Origin: Candidatus Sumerlaeota bacterium
Lineage (GTDB): Bacteria > CG03 > SLGR01
Assembly (NCBI GenBank): GCA_007136585.1
Contig: SLGR01000112.1
Span: 1-14,450, forward strand
Direction: 5' to 3'
Length of the DNA: 14,450 nt
Under the pieces are notes generated by a model. That model had not been told where the DNA came from, made no database searches, and saw only the letters and a list, made by a program, of their open reading frames with translations. Positions 13,227 through 14,450 of the stretch are shown here, piece after piece. Numbering within the stretch: position 1 is the first letter of the stretch; every line of letters begins with the position of its first letter. Made by a program: the position numbers and the translations under genes.

Positions 13227-14444
13227 TTATGAAAAGAACCGGTCGGCGGATATTCTAAAGATATTTTTGGTTTGCATCATTCGGACCCCGCTTTCCCTGC
13301 ACAACTGGACCATCGGTATCCCGCCCAGGGCTTTCTGCATTTCCGGATAATGGCCGGTTATTTTTGAATCGGATAATTTGGCCTCTACCAGAAGCCAGGG
13401 AACGGAGTTTTTAATTATCAGAAAATCCACTTCTTTTTTCTCTTTACTCCGCACATAAAAAAGCATGTAGCGGTCTGCGGAGTTATCATTCCAATAGGTT
13501 ACACGTATATTTAATTCAAGGGCCACATAATTCTCGAATTTCTTTGCTTCGTCACCTATCCGGGCGTAATCATAAAAATAACATTTAGCCGCTTTAAGAA
13601 GGGACCGCTTAATGTTCTTTGAATAGGGCCTTAAGCGGAATACGAGATAAAAATCCTCCAGTTTATTTATATAATTCTTTACCGTGACCGGACTTACCCC
13701 GAGATGCGACGCTATTGATGCCTCGGATACGGGACTTGATACCATTTCGCCCAGGATACCGTAAACATCGTAAAGATATTCGTTCATTGTAATTCTTGTA
13801 AGCGTAGATATATCTTCCTTTATAATGGTATCGGGATAATCTCCAGACCATTTTGAGTAGAACTTTTCCGACCCGGAAAGAAACGGTTCGGGAAAAGCGC
13901 TATACTTAAGAAGTTTTGACTGAAGGTCCCCTCTTTTCTTGTCAGCGCCTTTTAAAGCTGAGTTTACAAAATCTTCCGCATTTTCCGGAGGCGAGACCAG
14001 GTTTTCCGCATTACCTGCAACTTCAGCCAGGCTCAAAGGCATAAGATGAAAAGTAAAGTACCTGCCCGAAAGACTATCCCCGGAAAGTTTTCCTGTATCA
14101 AACTTTGAGGAGCCCGTTATTATAAACCTGTAGCTTTCGTGTACCGTATCATAGATACCTTTAAGAATATTTTTCCACTTCGGCACCTTATGTATTTCGT
14201 CAAAACATATCCAGGCTTTTTTCTCCGATGGAAACTTCTCCTGTGTGAAAAAAAACTCATTTTTCTTGTAACGGTTCCTTACAGATCTAAGGTCCCATAA
14301 ATAATACAAAGCTTCATTACCTTCCCTCTTTAATTTCATCCTGGCAAGAGTTGTTTTACCGGATTGCCTGGGCCCGGTAATAAACCGCATCTGGCGCCCC
14401 CATTCCTCTGAAAAAGCTATTTTGTATACTGTTCTTTCTATCAT
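13227..14444 (-). CDS. AAA-type ATPase with DUF4143 domain
   Basis: 405 residues. The N-terminal ATPase has Walker A GPRQSGKTT (24-32), Walker B WICFDEIHKVPKW (78-90) and the sensor-like RFIITGSSKFD (106-116). A winged-helix-type segment at about 236-262 (VSEASIASHLGVSPVTVKNY) leads into the DUF4143 part, with KKEVDFLI (336-343) and LLVEAK (351-356), an E/D-x-K arrangement like that of PD-(D/E)XK nuclease folds. This family is common, often strain-variable, and its cellular role is not established. ATG 14442-14444 is 6 nt from the window edge, so the upstream region cannot be judged. It is on the same strand as dsbD but separated from it by dsbD's own promoter. Codon use is more AT-rich than in its neighbours, which may mean horizontal gain. 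Confidence 0.88.
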   Translation of the reverse strand: MIERTVYKIAFSEEWGRQMRFITGPRQSGKTTLARMKLKREGNEALYYLWDLRSVRNRYKKNEFFFTQEKFPSEKKAWICFDEIHKVPKWKNILKGIYDTVHESYRFIITGSSKFDTGKLSGDSLSGRYFTFHLMPLSLAEVAGNAENLVSPPENAEDFVNSALKGADKKRGDLQSKLLKYSAFPEPFLSGSEKFYSKWSGDYPDTIIKEDISTLTRITMNEYLYDVYGILGEMVSSPVSEASIASHLGVSPVTVKNYINKLEDFYLVFRLRPYSKNIKRSLLKAAKCYFYDYARIGDEAKKFENYVALELNIRVTYWNDNSADRYMLFYVRSKEKKEVDFLIIKNSVPWLLVEAKLSDSKITGHYPEMQKALGGIPMVQLCRESGVRMMQTKNIFRISADRFFS

Positions 14445-14450
14445 TATATA

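Overview
The window looks like a piece of chromosome from a diderm (Gram-negative-type) bacterium. It encodes a chaperone-usher secretion pair, two or three lipobox proteins (phospholipase D-like, M48 protease, YceK-like), and a DsbD-type periplasmic electron-transfer protein. Genes are tightly packed in short operons on both strands, with AGGAGG-like ribosome binding sites and heavy use of ATA and AGG codons. I cannot name the phylum from the sequence alone. I see no mobile elements, CRISPR arrays, rRNA or tRNA genes.

Layout from left to right. (1) A leftward cluster reads manC-like nucleotidyltransferase/isomerase, then periplasmic pilus chaperone, then outer-membrane usher, which runs off the left edge. 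(2) A rightward pair is an AI-2E family transporter overlapping a lipoprotein phospholipase D/cardiolipin synthase-like enzyme. (3) A leftward trio is a YceK-like lipoprotein with an unusual C-terminal extension, a one-helix protein of unknown function, and a VanZ-like membrane protein whose 3' end overlaps the phospholipase gene tail to tail. (4) A rightward M48 metalloprotease lipoprotein is divergent from the YceK-like gene. (5) A leftward pair is a small polytopic membrane protein and a B12-binding radical SAM enzyme, overlapping by 11 bp. (6) A leftward dsbD-redoxin operon sits behind a near-consensus promoter. (7) A leftward AAA ATPase of the DUF4143 type lies at the right edge.

Most genes concern the cell envelope: surface sugar supply, pilus assembly, phospholipid chemistry, lipoproteins and thiol redox balance outside the cytoplasm.

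The most unusual signal concerns translation starts. Three downstream cistrons (usher, phospholipase D, VanZ-like) lack a satisfactory ATG/GTG/TTG start. In each, an ATT lies in frame at the point that gives a proper signal peptide or first membrane helix, with a purine-rich ribosome binding site upstream. Two of the three share the arrangement stop codon, one codon, ATT, all in one frame. A second point is the DsbD protein, whose domains are in the order membrane, thioredoxin, N-terminal-type domain instead of the usual order. A third is a ten-codon leader ORF that probably carries the ribosome binding site for the YceK-like gene.
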